A DNA stretch of 64,000 bases from Haliotis asinina (GCF_037392515.1 NC_090281.1:43066645-43130644); one strand, 5' to 3'; positions 50,549 through 61,449 are shown, counted from the stretch's first letter. Translations and numbers: made by a program. Notes: generated from the sequence alone by a model not told the origin.

Positions 50549-50719
50549 CAAGATCACGTGACTGATCACTGAAGGAAAACATTTCGGTACTGATAACACG
50601 TCACAGTTTCGATAAAAAGAAATTACCCAAATATGTTTAGGCAACAATCCGGATAAGTAAAAATATATTGGCCAGTCAAGCATGTCGTTCTCCTTCAGTG
50701 ATAACACACGTGATCTTGG
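50549..50719. repeat. Inverted repeat with about 33-bp arms, 3' of the IER gene
   Basis: Arm one (about 50549-50580) and arm two (about 50687-50719) are reverse complements over most of their length. Both include AAGATCACGTG and CACTGAAGGA, and the spacer is about 106 bp. The arms carry CACGTG. This could be a small fold-back transposon (MITE) or a pair of regulatory sites; no target duplication was identified. Confidence 0.6.
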
Positions 50720-50789
50720 ATTCGGAGCCAGCCAAGCAGAACTCCACAATGAGAACTGAGACAGTAGATTGTTTCAAAAATAATTAGTG

Positions 50790-51400
50790 TTTATTCTTGA
50801 TAAACATGATAAATAATCGAGTCATTTCGAACTCAACACACATGATGCTCATTCATTCGACAATGGACATGAAAGATGGGGTGTGACACATCAGAAACTG
50901 TTCGGGTTTTGACACGTTGCCTGGACAACCGACGCGTATCCAACCCTTTTGTCCATACACACAAAGACGCCCGGCATTTTATGAGGGGGACGCCCAGTCT
51001 AAAAATAGCCCACGGCATGAGGCAGCGATTTCCCACGAACAAAAGCCCGCGGGACAAAGAGGTGGTGATGTCGGCAAATTAACAACCCATTGTCCCCCCT
51101 TGAACAAAGTCTTGCTGATATCCATTCTCGCGAAATGCATGTTGATTGTCTTTGGTAAGTATATGAATGACCCATGTGAAAGCTGCATTCACGCAATTGT
51201 TAATTTTCTCTCATTGTACACTCACGACCAATACATGTATACAGAACATCTCACTCCCGCTCTCTTGTCGATTTCATCTCCTTATTGTCCATCACAATCA
51301 GAGACATGTCTTGAGATCACGATTACACGCCCTTAAGGCGTGTTGAGTATTGTCCATTTCAGTCAGATTCTGACTTCGCTCAGTCCAGTTTACGTCACAT
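50790..51400 (-). other. Probable 3' untranslated region of the IER gene, ending at an AATAAA
   Basis: The first canonical AATAAA on the minus strand after the stop codon is at 50790-50795, about 605 bases downstream. The stretch between has no frame resembling a known protein and contains a second CTAAAAATAG at 50999-51008. The extent of the 3' UTR is inferred only from this signal. Confidence 0.3.
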
Positions 51401-52186
51401 TTATACAGTCAAAGCTATCACAGTAGGAAGTCCAACTTGTTTTTCAACCTGTGCACTACAATGTAAGGAATCCGATCTTGAAAACCCTAATTGAAGATCC
51501 CCATTTCCAGCCGAACACAAACCGCCAAACCCCGTGTTGAAAATACTGACTAGATTGGTGATTTGAGTAGGCTCTGTGTGCATTGATTCACAGTGAGATT
51601 CACTCTCCACATTGTCGGAATATCTGGCCTTCTTGGCGAGCACAGTGTCCATATCCTGTGAAGCATTGCTTCGCCGCCGTTTCAACAGACACGAACTGGA
51701 GTCCCTTGTTCTGCTTACGCAATCAAGTCTGCCTTGGTTCACACTACCTGAAGAGTCAGGCGTATTACGAGAAGAGTCCGACATATGAGAGTGTGTTTTT
51801 TCTTGCGTTTCCATCTTTTCACACAGAGCAGACGACTCTCCCTTGGGCGGGGTATTTTCCTTATCCGATGAATCACTGAGTCTGGGTGAGGTTGAGTTAC
51901 TCTGTGACCTAGATACGTGCGCCTCGTGGCATGCAGTCTCGTGCGGGTTGGCGCCTGTTTTCTCGGGTACAGGGTTCTGTGTATGAATCTGTTCAGCCTG
52001 TGCCCTCTTTGCAGCAAGCATCTGTTGAAAGTTCTCCATCATGTAAGCTGTCCGTGCCTTGTGCAACACACTGGCTACTAACAAGTTCTTGTGTAAGTTA
52101 ATCCCTCCGCGTTGTGACCGTGAAGCGGCGATTTTGCCGAGTGACACAGCAATCAGTCTTTGGGGTTCTGCAGCAACAGCAGCCAT
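51401..52186 (-). CDS. IER2/IER5-family immediate-early response protein, single exon, 261 aa
   Basis: Complete intronless frame on the minus strand. The start has a strong initiation context (A at -3, G at +4), and an in-frame TAA lies 15 to 13 bases upstream (52199-52201), which fixes the start. Residues about 9-48 match the IER signature: QRLIAVSLGKI, then SRSQRGGINLHKNLL, then a short helix ending in KARTAYM. The middle (about 60-165) is Ser/Thr/Pro-rich and probably disordered. KRRR at 169-172 and KK at 185-186 look like a bipartite nuclear signal. Residues 208-223 (QITNLVSIFNTGFGGL) resemble the conserved C-terminal block of IER5. Known family members are nuclear, serum- or stress-induced regulators that recruit PP2A B55 to substrates such as HSF1; that function is transferred by family, not shown here. 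The mid-region differs from vertebrate members, as expected. It could equally be annotated IER2-like; invertebrates often have one co-orthologue. Upstream DNA is rich in CRE-type sites. Confidence 0.9.
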   Translation of the reverse strand: MAAVAAEPQRLIAVSLGKIAASRSQRGGINLHKNLLVASVLHKARTAYMMENFQQMLAAKRAQAEQIHTQNPVPEKTGANPHETACHEAHVSRSQSNSTSPRLSDSSDKENTPPKGESSALCEKMETQEKTHSHMSDSSRNTPDSSGSVNQGRLDCVSRTRDSSSCLLKRRRSNASQDMDTVLAKKARYSDNVESESHCESMHTEPTQITNLVSIFNTGFGGLCSAGNGDLQLGFSRSDSLHCSAQVEKQVGLPTVIALTV

Positions 52187-52285
52187 TGTAACAAGAAATT
52201 AGCTGAGCAAGGAAGAAGTCTAGGCCTCCTGAGCCAAATAAATAAAGCACGTCTTCAGAACGTAGCGTGTACTCCACTTGATGTG

Positions 52286-52292
52286 TAAAATA
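52286..52292 (-). promoter_or_regulatory. Possible TATA-like box of the IER gene
   Basis: TATTTTA on the minus strand, about 100 bases before the start codon, is the only TATA-like sequence in a sensible position between the CRE cluster and the ATG. It would give a 5' leader of roughly 70 nt. A weak match; a TATA-less start is also possible. Confidence 0.25.
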
Positions 52293-52380
52293 CCGGAGCA
52301 AATTCTCACTAGTACTCTCCTCGTCAAAGCTTGGTCCGATAATGCCTGTCCGACAATGTGATATCCTGTTTTGAAAGGCA

Positions 52381-52446
52381 TGACGTCAAGCCCACAAATC
52401 CCAGCCAATCAGAAAGCGAGGAGGATGATGTCGGTCCCTGACGTCA
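52381..52446 (-). promoter_or_regulatory. Two cAMP-response elements and two CCAAT boxes upstream of the IER gene
   Basis: Perfect palindromic CRE octamers (TGACGTCA) lie at 52381-52388 and 52439-52446, about 195 and 253 bases before the start codon. A CCAAT box lies beside each one (52405-52409, and 52458-52462 just outside this span), so the two CRE/CCAAT modules are repeated about 55 bp apart. CREB/ATF control is typical of immediate-early genes. That this is the promoter is an inference from position. Confidence 0.6.
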
Positions 52447-52502
52447 TGATCGGCTGGCCAATCCTGTTTAGGAATAGATACGCTCATCATAACCAGCGTG
52501 AC

Positions 52503-52541
52503 CCGGAAAGCTAAAAATAGAAGTGACCCGCCAAATAAAGG
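52503..52541 (-). promoter_or_regulatory. ETS, MEF2 and CArG-like site cluster
   Basis: Within 40 bp there is an ETS core CCGGAA (52503-52508), a perfect MEF2 consensus CTAAAAATAG (52511-52520), and CCAAATAAAGG (52531-52541), which is a CArG box with seven instead of six central A/T bases. ETS next to CArG is the serum-response-element arrangement of fos-type genes. Factor binding is inferred. Confidence 0.45.
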
Positions 52542-52559
52542 CAAACATCATAGTTGTCA

Positions 52560-55011
52560 TAGTAGCAATAGCCGTGTAATACAGACAACCCATTGAGTCA
52601 TTTTCACGTTACTTACGTTGAAATCACATGGTTCACACAGGGATGTGTTAAACATAGAGCGTCTGGTCTCCTCCACCATCCAGTGTGAGATGAAATACCG
52701 GCTTTTAATCATGCATTTGATTATACAATGGAATCTGAAGTACAATGTTTCGACAGGAGTGGCACGTGATTATTAGATATAGGTCCGATACGATAGCCCA
52801 AGGGCAGGTTACAGCTTGTCCTTATCTGCTTGAATCAGCATCTGTAATAACCCAATTGGAAATGTGAGATACTATTTTCACAGACAGTTACACAAGTCTC
52901 GATTCGTTGGAGAAATTTATCGGATACCTTACATCAAGTCATGCATACCAGATTTAACACCGATCTTGTTTATGTTAAAACAATTCTGCTGCTGATATCA
53001 GCATACCAATGCATAAATTATGAGAACATTATGTATTCAATGGTGAATGTGCAGCGCAATGAAATGTGATCAGTTTAACAATGGATTTGTGAAAAATGCG
53101 TCATCTATCTAAATATACTGTAGACTTTTCTCCTGAAATAGATATTTCAAAGGTAAATATTCTAACGAAAAAGGGTGTTCTGTATCGGCCATATACCACT
53201 GAAGCCACAAAGCACACATACGTTAAACTCTCACTACATTCTATCATAAACTGTCAACATTTAAAAGGATTATTTATTTTACATTTATGGTAAATGCTAA
53301 TTGGTATTCTGTCAAAATATGCATTTATATGATTACAAGTGTGCACTAACTTTCAAAACAATAAGGTGTACAAAACTGTAGGCACATTATAGCTACACGC
53401 AAACTCTTAAACATCTGAGAACTGACGTACATTTTCCAACATTCTCACCAGTATATGTTGTTATGTAGTACAGTCTCCCTTTCATGGAAAACAGGCGAAA
53501 TCTCAGTACAGCAGTCCCTCAAGAGTTAACTCCCTTCCAAGTTTTTGTTATCTCTTACACTAGGATGACAGTTAGCTGGCTAACATTAGCGATTAGCAAA
53601 TGATAAGTTAGTATTTCAGCAAGTAGCCGAGTAAATTCTAAGTATATATTTGACACTATTATGTACATTCTATGTACTATTTTACGTTATTTTAAACGTC
53701 CACATTAAAATATCCTCCAACGCAGCCAAATTCTAAAATCAACTGTTACGATTATTCGAATATTGACGAGATTAATACAAAATACCTTATCTATAATATC
53801 AACGAAATTCATCAGAAATCTATTTTCACGTCCACAATGATAAAATACTGTTTCTAAGTAAGCCATTAAACCGATCCATTATATGAAGTCAGCTTATCTG
53901 AAGCTGTTTCTCAGTTGCGAATATGTCTTATTTTGAGAATATTAAAGTATGATTCCAAAGAGTTTAGTGTAACGTATGTATCAAACACTTGGGAAGAACT
54001 ATTAAGTGAAAATATTGCACGGAGGGAAATCAAAACGAAAAAGCGAAATCATATCGGTTATCATGAGTCATATCTTTGTGTGTATAACCAGCTGAATCAC
54101 GACAGACCGACCTGGTGAAATAACACCCATTGATTTCAACACCTCGAGAAATTTGATCTTAACGACGGACACGGTGTCAGACAGGTATGATTTTTTTTAT
54201 TATTGAATATCATGTCTTAATATCTGACGTACTCTCTGTCTGAAATCACCCCAAACAATGGTGAGCCTTATGGCTTGAATGGAATATATGTTTTGACACA
54301 CGTTAAACCATTTAAAAAACAAAACAAACAAAAACATCTAAGAACTCAGATTTCATTTTGATTTTGAGAATAGGATTTTACTAAGACCAAGTTATACACT
54401 ATTGAACATTTCAAAACACTTCGCATAGTGAAGAGTTTTTACGAAAATTAATTGATCGCCCCGCTCTGGATGACACAGTAGCATAGTGTTTCTTGTCAAC
54501 CGTCTGTAAGAGTGGTAGAGTGGTGATAAAAAAGTAAGGATTATTTTCTCATGCACACAATTAATAAATAAACACATGTATTTTACGAGCTTGTACAGAT
54601 GTAGCTCTAATGCTCCTGCTTGAGGATATAGCAGTGTAGGACGGAGAAACAGTTAGTTCAACACTCTCATTTGAAGTGTACAACGATTAGTAAGATGCGA
54701 CATTTTGCGTAAGAGTCATAAAAAAGTAATCTGTTCGGGCGTTATCGAGAAAGTTATGTCATGCACTCAGTGTTGTTTCGTAACAAAGGATGTAACCAGC
54801 TAGTTCCGGATACCACTGGATGGGAGCTCGCCATGTGCTCAGAGACAACCTTGACGGGACGCCAGTGGTCTGCTGTCATTAAGTTCTCCCACCCGCTGTC
54901 ACAGGGGACCTTTGCTAACTTGATCTCCTAGATGTCAAACCAAAATATATTTCATAAAATATTTGACACTTTAATATTCGAGTTAATAAAAATATACACG
55001 CACGTATATAA
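52560..55011. other. DNA upstream of the IER gene, no further gene seen
   Basis: Very AT-rich from about 52800. No repeat family recognised; distal regulatory sequence cannot be excluded. Confidence 0.45.
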
Positions 55012-55168
55012 CATGCATGCATGCATCCATCCATCGATCCGTCCGTCCATCCGTACATGCATGCATACATACATACATACATACATACATACATACATAC
55101 ATACATACATACATACATACATACATACATACATACATACATACATACATACATACATACATACATAG
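55012..55168 (+). repeat. (ACAT)n tetranucleotide microsatellite with diverged GCAT/CCAT/GTCC head
   Basis: About 26 perfect ACAT units after a graded head of GCAT, CCAT, GATC and GTCC tetramers. A period of 4 opens all frames, so the Tyr/Ile/His/Thr and Met/Tyr/Val/Cys ORFs here are products of the repeat. Confidence 0.97.
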
Positions 55169-55199
55169 ACGTGATATCCTTCTTTGTGATATCAAACAG

Positions 55200-55432
55200 A
55201 CCCGTGAAGATTTGTGCTAGAATTGGTCTCCAGCAACTCATGCTTGTCGTAAGAGGCGACTAACAGGATCGGGTGGTCAGGCTGGCAGACTTGGTTGGCA
55301 CATGTCATCGTATCCCCAAAATGCGCAGATCGATGCTCTTGCTGTTGACACGGGACTGACTGTCAGGTCCAGACAGGTTACTTCCAGACCGCCGCCAATT
55401 GGTTTCAGTGTTGCTGAGTGTGGCAGACTGAG
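55200..55432 (+). mobile_element. Family B repeat, forward, directly after the ACAT microsatellite
   Basis: ACCCGTGAAGATTTGTGCTA, GTCGTAAGAGGCGACTAACA, GGCACATGTCATCGTATCCC and CAGACCGCCGCCAATTGG. Confidence 0.9.
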
Positions 55433-57342
55433 TGAAGCCAATGCAGCTTACTCACTCTGTTTCAAATAAAGTGAACGGGCATACCTGTGGGGTTGGTTTG
55501 TTTTGACAATTTGTATGAGTGTTTGAGAAAAAAATCTCCGTGCCATTTGAATTTTCCCTAAAGACGCCATTTTGCTCTCTGATATACTTTTCGTAAGATG
55601 CACATCTATATTCGTATATTTATTTATTCATAAATCATGCATGATGTAGAGTTTTTACTCGATTGTTTAAAATGTCAGGGAAATAATGCATCCTTTGAAA
55701 AAAGAGTCAGATGACACTTGTACTGGTATATTTGCAGGGGCTTATTTCTGACATATATACACTGAATCGTAAATGGCTGATCCGTGTCACAGAACAACTA
55801 CTGTCGAGTCGGTGTATGACAAATAATGTGATATTTTTGTTTATTGGAAATGCACTCGTTAGCTGCCACCACACCAGTGCGCAAATTCAGTAATGTCAAA
55901 ACGCTACCGGTGACGCAATCAGGCCACGCGCCCGCTGGAACTGACTCGCGGCCCCGAAGTCTATTGCATCAGCTGGGAGCTTGTGTAAAGAGATGTTGCG
56001 AAATATGATAGGAAAATAATACCGATGATAAAAGGAAAATATGACTTATTATATGTAATAACGTGTTTGTCATTTGTCCCGTACCCACAAGGAAGAAATA
56101 GGGGCAGGGTCGGTCTGTATCCGCAGGTTCGTAAGTATGGTAAGGAGGAATTAGATGTGAGGTTAAATAAACCGACATGTCAATCACGTTTAGCCATCGT
56201 GTTCTGTGCTCGAGAATAACAAGGGATTCAAGAATGGATGGGGATCTAAATCGGGTCTTTTGAAATTAGAATCTTGTTTGTTTTTTTAAGGATATAGAAG
56301 TATCCTCTACGAAGTGTGTGTACTTGAAATACAACAAATAAAAATTAGATCTTGAGTATATATGTTTGATAGTTTAGTGTAGTATTTTGGCGGGTGATAA
56401 CGAGAGATCCCTTGCCTTGCCCAGTGACAAGATACCTGTAACAAGTCCAGCTTGAGTACATATGGGAATATCCTAATGCAGAGCTCCAGATAAGGCGCCT
56501 GTTTATGTATTTTACTCAATAAAAATCGCATTTACTCAGTTAATTACAAATATGAGAGTGCAAAAACGCATAGTCACTTAAAACCTAATACGTCTATAAT
56601 ACCCTGTGTACTTATACATTACAGTTTAGTTTAACTAAACTAACATTTAGTTTAATTAAACTGGTTTGCGTATGGCGCCCAAACTCTACAACAGCATAAG
56701 CTAATGGTAGGCAATACCTATATATACATATTACCATAATAGCCGTAACCACTGTCCAGAGTTTACTCTAATAGTCACAAGTTGAGTATTTAGAAATAGG
56801 TGCCAAATCTTTGGCAACATGACAATTACTAAATTCCTTTAGTCTGTTGGGATGCATTTATATTTATATACTTAGAAGAGTTAAGTTACTCCTCGTCACT
56901 CCTAAAAAAATGCAATTACTCGTATAAACTGACATGATTGTAAACACCCAATTGCTTGAAATATTATCTGGAGTTCTGCGTATGAAATATGGGCCATGAC
57001 CTTGAATACTGAAGTAAATTGTATGTCTGTCTGTACATGGCCAAGCACAATCATAAATATATGTGAAGTTATGTTACTTGAAAAATACAAATATGTGAAA
57101 CAGAAGTAAAAACAGTCACTATCGACTGTGATGATATATAAAAAAGACAAGGATGCAAACGGGAAGAGCCTGTGTAAGTATGCATGATAATGTCTCTATA
57201 CACATTGAAATATGACAAGAGATAAATATCAGCATAAAAAATGATCTTCACAAAATAAAAAAAACATTCAAACTTCATCATATTACGTGCGTCATGACGT
57301 ACTATTAAGTACATATGTTACAGTCAGATTGCCAAAGCGGTC
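55433..57342. other. No gene seen
   Basis: AT-rich with the twin palindromes at 56623-56662. Confidence 0.45.
56623..56662. repeat. Two adjacent palindromes of AGTTTA type
   Basis: AGTTTAGTTTAACTAAACT (19 bp, imperfect only at the centre) and AGTTTAATTAAACT (14 bp, perfect) sit 7 bp apart. Confidence 0.8.
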
Positions 57343-57360
57343 ATTTCGTGAAATGACTTA
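57343..57360. repeat. Palindrome at the left edge of the 46-bp array
   Basis: GTCATTTC-GT-GAAATGAC has two 8-bp arms around a 2-base centre and sits just before the first array unit. One arm equals the GTCATTTC core of the repeated unit, so the palindrome may be the ancestral end from which the array grew. Confidence 0.7.
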
Positions 57361-57372
57361 GGGGGGTCACCC

Positions 57373-60075
57373 TTTTGTCTATCAACAACCAATATACTTC
57401 AGTCATTTCATGTCACCCTCTTGTGTATCAACAACCAATATACTTCAGTCATTTCATGTCACCCTCTTGTGTATCAACAACCACTTAATATACTTCAGCC
57501 ATTTCATGTCACCCTCTTGTGTATCAACAATCAATATGCTTCAGTCATTTCATGTCACCCTCTTGTGTATCAACAACCAATGTACTTCAGTCATTTCATG
57601 TCACCCTCTTGTGTATCAACAGCCAATGTACTTCAGCCATTTCATGTCACCCTTTTGTGTATCAACAACCACTTAATATACTTCAGCCACTTCATGTCAC
57701 CCTCTTGTGTATCAACAATCAATATACTTCAGTCATTTCATGTCACCCTCTTGTGTATCAACAATCAATATGCTTCAGTCATTTCATGTCACCCTCTTGT
57801 GTATCAACAGTCAATGTACTTCAGTCATTTCATGTCACCCTCTTGTGTGTCAACAGTCAATGTACTTCAGCCATTTCATGTCACCCTCTTGTGTATCAAC
57901 AATCAATATGCTTCAGTCATTTCATGTCACCCTCTTGTGTATCAACAACCAATGTACTTCAGTCATTTCATGTCACCCTCTTGTGTATCAACAACCAATA
58001 TACTTCAGTCATTTCATGTCACCCTCTTGTGTATCAACAACCAATATACTTCAGTCATTTCATGTCACCCTCTTGTGTATCAACAACCACTTAATATACT
58101 TCAGCCATTTCATGTCACCCTCTTGTGTATCAACAATCAATGTACTTCAGTCATTTCATGTCACCCTCTTGTGTATCAACAATCAATATACTTCAGTCAT
58201 TTCATGTCACCCTCTTGTGTATCAACAGTCAATGTACTTCAGTCATTTCATGTCACCCTCTTGTGTATCAACAGCCAATGTACTTCAGCCATTTCATGTC
58301 ACCCTTTTGTGTATCAACAACCACTTAATATACTTCAGCCACTTCATGTCACCCTCTTGTGTATCAACAATCAATATACTTCAGTCATTTCATGTCACCC
58401 TCTTGTGTATCAACAATCAATATGCTTCAGTCATTTCATGTCACCCTCTTGTGTATCAACAACCAATGTACTTCAGTCATTTCATGTCACCCTCTTGTGT
58501 ATCAACAGCCAATGTACTTCAGCCATTTCATGTCACCCTTTTGTGTATCAACAACCACTTAATATACTTCAGCCACTTCATGTCACCCTCTTGTGTATCA
58601 ACAATCAATATACTTCAGTCATTTCATGTCACCCTCTTGTGTATCAACAATCAATATGCTTCAGTCATTTCATGTCACCCTCTTGTGTATCAACAGTCAA
58701 TGTACTTCAGTCATTTCATGTCACCCTCTTGTGTGTCAACAGTCAATGTACTTCAGCCATTTCATGTCACCCTCTTGTGTATCAACAATCAATATGCTTC
58801 AGTCATTTCATGTCACCCTCTTGTGTATCAACAACCAATGTACTTCAGTCATTTCATGTCACCCTCTTGTGTATCAACAACCAATATACTTCAGTCATTT
58901 CATGTCACCCTCTTGTGTATCAACAACCACTTAATATACTTCAGTCATTTCATGTCACCCTCTTGTGTATCAACAATCAATGTACTTCAGTCATTTCATG
59001 TCACCCTCTTGTGTATCAACAATCAATATACTTCAGTCATTTCATGTCACCCTCTTGTGTATCAACAGTCAATGTACTTCAGTCATTTCATGTCACCCTC
59101 TTGTGTATCAACAGCCAATGTACTTCAGCCATTTCATGTCACCCTTTTGTGTATCAACAACCACTTAATATACTTCAGCCACTTCATGTCACCCTCTTGT
59201 GTATCAACAATCAATATACTTCAGTCATTTCATGTCACCCTCTTGTGTATCAACAATCAATATGCTTCAGTCATTTCATGTCACCCTCTTGTGTATCAAC
59301 AGTCAATGTACTTCAGTCATTTCATGTCACCCTCTTGTGTGTCAACAGTCAATGTACTTCAGCCATTTCATGTCACCCTCTTGTGTATCAACAATCAATA
59401 TGCTTCAGTCATTTCATGTCACCCTCTTGTGTATCAACAACCAATGTGCTTCAGTCATTTCATGTCACCCTCGTGTGTGTCAACAGTCAATGTACTTCAG
59501 TCATTTCATGTCACCCTCTTGTGTATCAACAACCAATATACTTCAGTCATTTCATGTCACCCTCTTGTGTATCAACAACCACTTAATATACTTCAGTCAT
59601 TTCATGTCACCCTCTTGTGTATCAACAATCAATATACTTCAGTCATTTCATGTCACCCTCTTGTGTATCAACAATCAATATGCTTCAGTCATTTCATGTC
59701 ACCCTCTTGTGTATCAACAGTCAATGTACTTCAGTCATTTCATGTCACCCTCGTGTGTGTCAACAGTCAATGTACTTCAGTCATTTCATGTCACCCTCTT
59801 GTGTATCAACAATCAATATACTTCAGTCATTTCATGTCACCCTCTTGTGTGTCAACATTCAATGTACTTCAGTCATTTCATGTCACCCTCTTGTGTGTCA
59901 ACAATCACTTAATATACTTCAGTCATTTCATGTCACCCTCTTGTGTGTCAACAACCACTTAATATACTTCAGTCATTTCATGTCACCCTCTTGTGTATTA
60001 ACAATCAATGTACTTCAGTCATTTCATGTCACCCTCTTGTGTATCAACAATCAATATACTTCAGTTATTTCATGA
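57373..60075 (+). repeat. 46-bp minisatellite array, about 58 units, with 50-bp variant units
   Basis: The unit contains CTTCAGTCATTTCATGTCAC followed by CCTCTTGTGTATCAACAA and a short CAATATA-type linker; the period is 46 bp. Ten units carry a 4-base insertion giving CACTTAATATAC and a length of 50 bp (near 57482, 57670, 58088, 58322, 58556, 58928, 59162, 59580, 59906 and 59956). Variants at fixed places (TATAC, TGTAC or TATGC; TATCAAC or TGTCAAC) define a higher-order block of 234 bp (four 46-bp units plus one 50-bp unit). Because 46 is not a multiple of three and the unit lacks stops in every plus-strand frame, very long ORFs appear that are not genes. Confidence 0.97.
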
Positions 60076-60275
60076 AATTTCACTAAATAACTTAATCTAC
60101 AAAAATGGAACATCACTCGTTTGTCACTAACAGTTAAAACTGTTGTGACAGCGACTGTTGCACTTCAGCTTGGCTCCAATGCTTGCTGTGTCCATCGCAG
60201 TCACATCTCACAAACCCCTGTCCAACACACACAGATGAAATGAAACATCATGAAATGACTGAAGTATATTGATTG
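60048..60275. repeat. Last array unit and its inverted single copy
   Basis: Twenty-eight bases of the final unit (60048-60075) reappear in reverse complement at 60248-60275 with one mismatch, 172 bp apart. Just after the last unit a second palindrome has arms AGTTATTT and AAATAACT. Between them is another imperfect palindrome, GTCACTAACAGTT / AACTGTTGTGAC (60123-60149). The whole resembles a fold-back element in which one arm was tandemly amplified. Confidence 0.75.
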
Positions 60276-60493
60276 CTGTTATACAAAGTGATACGAAATG
60301 GGTGAGCATCTTAGTCGTGTCACGTAATGAATGAAATGTGTAGTCATTTTACGACATGACTGATTTCACAATTTGACTATAACATATATATGTTTGAAAC
60401 GTGTTGTAAGTTACTTTTGTTCCTCTTCAGTTTTTAATGCGATTGTTTTAGCTAAACTTCATGTGGTATACTGCCTTCGTGTTTATATGACTC

Positions 60494-60769
60494 CGACCCG
60501 TGAAGGTCCCGGGGTAGAATAGGCCTTCAGCAACCCATGCTTGCCATAAAAGGCAACTTTGCTTGTCGTAAGAGGCGACTAACGGGATCGGGTGGTCAGA
60601 CTAGCTGACTTGGTTAATGCATGTCATCGGTTCCCAATTGCGCAGATCGATGTTGATCATGTTGATGATCACTGGATTGTCTGGTCCAGACTCGATTACT
60701 TACAGACCGCCGCCATGTAGCTGGAATATTGCTGAGTGCGGCGTAAAACCAAACCCACTCTCTCACTCA
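60494..60769 (+). mobile_element. Family B repeat, longest and best preserved copy
   Basis: GACCCGTGAAGGTCCCGGGG, two successive trigger blocks (TTGCCATAAAAGGCAAC and TTGTCGTAAGAGGCGAC), GGGATCGGGTGGTCAGACTA, TTGTCTGGTCCAGACTCGAT, GCTGGAATATTGCTGAGTGC and the GGCGTAAAACC tail with TCTCACTC. Confidence 0.95.
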
Positions 60770-61449
60770 ATTTATCTCACTCAAATTAATGACTAATTTC
60801 CACATTTTATTACAACAAATTTTCTCTCCTTGTCCATAACCAGAGGAGTGGGCTAGCACAACGCGTAGACAGTTGAATTACATTGAGGAAAGGACAGTTA
60901 CGTCAGATGTGCAATTTAGCCAAACATGTGTCGATTCATTATCATTCTCATCACCTATTGACCATACAACATCTTCCGCTATGTTCTAAATGCATGACTA
61001 TATGTTTTCGACAAGCCAGACTCCTAGATCGCCCGTTGACGTCATAACTACGATATATTTACCACATAAGGTGGTTGTCGATACTTAGAGCACTACCAGA
61101 GGGCGGGAAATTCCACTGTCTCGACACACGTCGTGGGGAATTCAGTGACGTATATCGGTGTACGCTGTCAATCAGCTGGATTACGAAATAGCAATATCAT
61201 ATACCCACCGTGGTTGCTTCCCTTTTTCAGATTTGTAACTCTTTTAGTGATTGTGTTTACGTGCATTATACAAGCAGTGTAATGGGCGCTATATTTACCG
61301 AATGTGTTTGTGTGATTATATAAACAATATTCGTATTGTTAATGCCAAACGAGGGCGTATTAATATATAAACTATATTACTGATTAGGGATGAGTTAGCT
61401 TGTTTCAAGAAATTTTGAAATGTGTTGATCACATTTGGTTTCGACTATT

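Noticed and set aside
50917..51336. 139-codon plus-strand ORF opposite the IER 3' region
   Set aside because: Overlaps other frames on both strands in GC-balanced UTR-like DNA. No homology recognised.
52557..52745. Minus-strand ORF upstream of the IER gene as an extra exon
   Set aside because: An in-frame stop precedes the IER start, and the family is typically intronless. No splice logic needed.
54915..55263. Six ORFs with Tyr/Met/Val/Cys or Ile/His/Thr/Tyr repeats
   Set aside because: Products of the ACAT microsatellite.
57421..59962. 721- and 751-codon ORFs and several shorter ones in the 46-bp array
   Set aside because: All are translations of the tandem unit. Every frame is open because the unit has no plus-strand stops; no domain, promoter or splice structure.
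57373..60075. Could the array be CRISPR-like?
   Set aside because: Units are contiguous with no unique spacers, the period is fixed by the whole unit, and the genome is eukaryotic.
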